Origin: a bacterium
GTDB lineage: Bacteria > Oederibacteriota > PGYV01 > DSBP01
Direction of reading: 5' to 3'
Length of the DNA: 6,849 nt
Assembly (NCBI GenBank): GCA_011049465.1
Contig: DSBP01000207.1
Coordinates: 1-6,849, forward strand
The notes beneath the pieces were generated by a model. It did not search any database and was not told where the DNA came from. It was given only the letters and a program-made list of their open reading frames with translations. The first letter of the stretch is position 1. Each line of letters opens with the position of its first letter. Position numbers and translations under genes: made by a program. Shown piece after piece: positions 5,292 through 6,849 of the stretch.

Positions 5292-5675
5292 GTGAAGAAG
5301 CCGCTGTTTGCCACGGCAATAAGCTGTATGGACGGAAGGATACAGGAGCCGATAATCAGGTTTTTGAAGAAAAAATACGGTGTTAAATATGTTGACATAA
5401 TAACAGAGCCCGGCCCCATCAGGTATCTTGACGGCGAGGTGAACTGCGCAATTATGGGGACAATGAAAAAGAGGCTGAGGATCTCCGTAAAAGTGCACGG
5501 CTCGGAAGTCATTGCTGTCTCGGGCCATCATGACTGCGCGGGAAACCCTGTGCCCAAAGAAAAACAGCTGAAACAGCTCAACTGCGCCGTAAAAACCCTG
5601 AGGAAGTGGGGTTATAACTGCGCAATACTGAAGTTGTGGGTGGATGAGAAGTGGAAAGTGAGAGTGGTTAGGTAA
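5292..5675 (+). CDS. Short beta-carbonic-anhydrase-like protein
   Basis: 127 aa. The zinc-site signatures of beta-class carbonic anhydrases are present in order: C12-x-D14-x-R16 (SCMDGR) and H79-x-x-C82 (HHDC), which would bind zinc through Cys12, His79 and Cys82, with Asp14-Arg16 as the gating dyad. ITEPGPIRYL (37-46) stands where classic enzymes have the EPG...RNAGN segment. Classic beta-CAs are around 200 residues or more, so this is a compact relative; no signal peptide or membrane segment is seen, so it is cytosolic. Bicarbonate/CO2 interconversion is likely but not proven, since short family members could use other substrates. The GTG at 5292 is chosen because GGAGGAG lies at 5282-5288 and the overlapping ATG at 5290 runs straight into TGA. 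It is monocistronic and convergent with the SDR gene. Confidence 0.8.
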   Translation: MKKPLFATAISCMDGRIQEPIIRFLKKKYGVKYVDIITEPGPIRYLDGEVNCAIMGTMKKRLRISVKVHGSEVIAVSGHHDCAGNPVPKEKQLKQLNCAVKTLRKWGYNCAILKLWVDEKWKVRVVR

Positions 5676-5820
5676 GGCGGTAAGGCAGTGTGAATTTGTA
5701 ATTGTAAATTTGAAAGTTAAGGAAAGAAGTGTGTTGTAAACAAACTCCGTTGTTGCGAATGCATGGGTCTTCCGGGGTTAACTTAAAAATTCAAAATTTG
5801 AAATTTAAAATGTTTCTTCA
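5676..5820. other. Convergent intergenic region with AT-rich near-palindromic words
   Basis: The gap between two convergent genes holds AT-rich words at 5693-5722 and 5785-5812. The latter contains TTCAAA-A-TTTGAA (5790-5802), an odd palindrome. No GC-rich hairpin with a T-run is seen, so how either transcript ends is unclear. Confidence 0.5.
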
Positions 5821-6537
5821 TCACCATCCCAGCACTTTCCTCTCCTTGTAAAAACACCCTGATTTGAGATCTTCTGCCGGGGCTGTGGCCAGCCATATCG
5901 GGGTGTCTATTCCCTCGCTGATTTCGAGCATCGCGTTCGGGCCGCCCATGTCTGTCTTTACCCAGCCCGGGTCAACGGAGAAAACCTTTACATTTGTCTC
6001 TTTCAGCTCTTCCGCGAGGAACCAGGTGAGCTGGTTTACTCCTGTCTTTGATATGGAATATGAGGGGAACGGGCCCATTCTCGGCACAGAGAGCTGCGCG
6101 AGGCCGGATGAGAAGTTGATTATTCTCGCGTCAGGGGAGTTTTTAAGAAGAGGGATGAATTTTGAGCACATATAAAGCGCGCCCCTGAGGTTAATGTTCA
6201 TTATCTTCTCAAACAGCTTAAGGTCAATGTTTTCAATGGTTGTGCCCATGGGCTCGGAATTGACGCCGGCATTGTTGATGAGGATATCAAGGGATTTTAA
6301 GGATCCGGACATATCAGCGCTCAACGCCTCTATGTCAGCGGGGTTTTCCACGTCAGCCTGTTTTGCCGCGGCGTCAAGCCCGCGTGAGGCAAGCAGGGAA
6401 ACGGCCTTTTCCGCGTCCTCTTTTTTCCTGCAGGCCATAAAAACCCTTGCGCCCATTGAGGCCAGTTTTTCCGACATGGCAAACCCAAGCCCGCGGTTCG
6501 CTCCTGTTATTAATGCTGTTTTGCCTTTTAGTTCCAT
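5821..6537 (-). CDS. Short-chain dehydrogenase/reductase, carbonyl-reductase-like
   Basis: 238 aa classical SDR. The Rossmann motif TGANRGLG (11-18), the NNAG motif (88-91), Asn116, Ser143/Ser144 and the YSISK active site (Tyr160, Lys164) are all present, as is the PGWVKTDMGGP segment (190-200) seen in carbonyl-reductase-type SDRs. Arg37 and Lys38 after the second strand favour NADPH over NADH. It probably reduces a small carbonyl or quinone compound in the cytosol; the substrate cannot be read. Ser144 to Tyr160 is slightly wider than the common 12-13-residue spacing. The ATG is preceded on the minus strand by AGGAGGA, five bases upstream. The gene stands alone, converging with the carbonic-anhydrase-like gene. 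Confidence 0.92.
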   Translation of the reverse strand: MELKGKTALITGANRGLGFAMSEKLASMGARVFMACRKKEDAEKAVSLLASRGLDAAAKQADVENPADIEALSADMSGSLKSLDILINNAGVNSEPMGTTIENIDLKLFEKIMNINLRGALYMCSKFIPLLKNSPDARIINFSSGLAQLSVPRMGPFPSYSISKTGVNQLTWFLAEELKETNVKVFSVDPGWVKTDMGGPNAMLEISEGIDTPIWLATAPAEDLKSGCFYKERKVLGW

Positions 6538-6562
6538 CTTTTCCTCCTGTTTATTTTAGAGC

Positions 6563-6591
6563 ATTATAAGGGAAAAGGAGGGGAGGCGCAA
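6563..6591 (-). promoter_or_regulatory. Probable promoter of the SDR gene
   Basis: On the minus strand TTGCGC (6591-6586) is followed by a 17-bp pyrimidine-rich spacer and a perfect TATAAT (6568-6563). The leader would be about 20 bases long and contains the SD. Confidence 0.6.
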
Positions 6592-6628
6592 CTGAAAACT
6601 TAAAGCTTAAAGTTAAGTCATGCTTTAC

Positions 6629-6650
6629 GTTCTTATACAGGAATAAGAAC
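6629..6650. repeat. 8-bp stem-loop
   Basis: GTTCTTAT (6629-6636) pairs with ATAAGAAC (6643-6650) around the 6-nt loop ACAGGA. No T-run follows. It lies between the AT-rich words and the second REP-like copy. Confidence 0.4.
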
Positions 6651-6679
6651 AGGAATCAGGCCGTGATGAACTGTTTTTC

Positions 6680-6729
6680 GTAGGGGCGATTCATGAATCG
6701 CCCAAAGCGGGTTGTCTTTCGGTGTTTGT
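6680..6729 (+). repeat. REP-like 50-bp repeat, copy 2 (intact GTAG)
   Basis: GTAG (6680-6683) is followed by a perfect 20-bp palindrome at 6684-6703 (arms GGGCGATTCA and TGAATCGCCC), then the tail CAAAGCGGGTTGTCTTTC and TGTTTGT. It is the same element as 238-287 in the same orientation. The intact GTAG here suggests that the left copy has mutated to GTTG. Confidence 0.85.
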
Positions 6730-6737
6730 ACTAACTT

Positions 6738-6849
6738 GCAAATTGAAAATTCCAAATTGTAAATTGTCCTCACTTGAGGTGGGCCGGGGCAGGCAGCGGA
6801 GAAATTTCGCCGATTTACATCGGCGGTGAGCATGTTCATTTGTTGACTC
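6738..6849. other. Gene-free right end with AT-rich words and a small hairpin
   Basis: AT-rich words (6738-6766) are followed by CCTCA-CT-TGAGG (6768-6779) and by a 7-bp hairpin, CGCCGAT (6808-6814), loop TTAC, ATCGGCG (6819-6825). The hairpin may be another short dispersed repeat. No reading frame here is convincing; the minus-strand frame 6633-6839 runs through the repeats. Confidence 0.5.

Noticed and set aside
238..6729. CRISPR array
   Set aside because: The repeats are dispersed, palindromic and GTAG-led, with no regular spacing or spacers and no cas genes.
6633..6839. 68-codon minus-strand reading frame
   Set aside because: It is composed largely of REP-like repeat and AT-rich words; no ribosome binding site or domain.

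Overview
The window looks like a chromosomal stretch from an uncultured bacterium. Bacterial SD sites (GGAGG), sigma-70-type promoters and GTG starts are visible. Hairpin repeats preceded by GTAG, AT-rich low-complexity words between genes, and a small winged-helix/nucleotidyltransferase pair remind me of genomes such as Omnitrophota or Nitrospirota. That placement is an impression only; no marker gene here fixes the phylum.

Layout, left to right. (1) 1-371 has no gene: AT-rich low-complexity words, one copy of a 50-bp REP-like repeat, and a promoter. (2) 372-2366 (+) is a two-gene unit: queF (preQ0 reductase of queuosine synthesis), then, starting at the very next base, a probable lipoprotein with a helical HEAT-like region fused to a five-bladed beta-propeller of the GH43/GH32/GH130 type. 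(3) 3241-2376 (-), convergent with it, is a compact winged-helix regulator overlapping a nucleotidyltransferase by ATGA. A perfect-consensus promoter drives the pair, and ATGTACAT operator-like repeats sit just downstream of its -10 box. The arrangement resembles a minimal AbiEi/AbiEii-type toxin-antitoxin pair. (4) 3419-5129 holds two GTAG-hairpin REP sequences facing each other (a BIME-like pair). The second is split at its loop by a complete IS1182-family element (about 3465-5113) with identical terminal repeats and a visible target duplication. (5) 5292-5675 (+) is a short beta-carbonic-anhydrase-like protein with its own promoter. (6) 6537-5821 (-) is a carbonyl-reductase-like short-chain dehydrogenase with its own promoter. 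(7) 6538-6849 has no gene beyond that promoter. It carries a second copy of the 50-bp REP-like repeat (47/50 identical to the one at 238-287), AT-rich words and small hairpins.

The genes do not form one pathway. queF, the carbonic-anhydrase-like gene and the SDR are ordinary metabolic genes. The unusual parts are the IS insertion into a REP loop, the REP family itself (which implies a REP-associated tyrosine transposase, RAYT, elsewhere in the genome), the TA-like module with its operator, and the HEAT-propeller lipoprotein coupled to queF.
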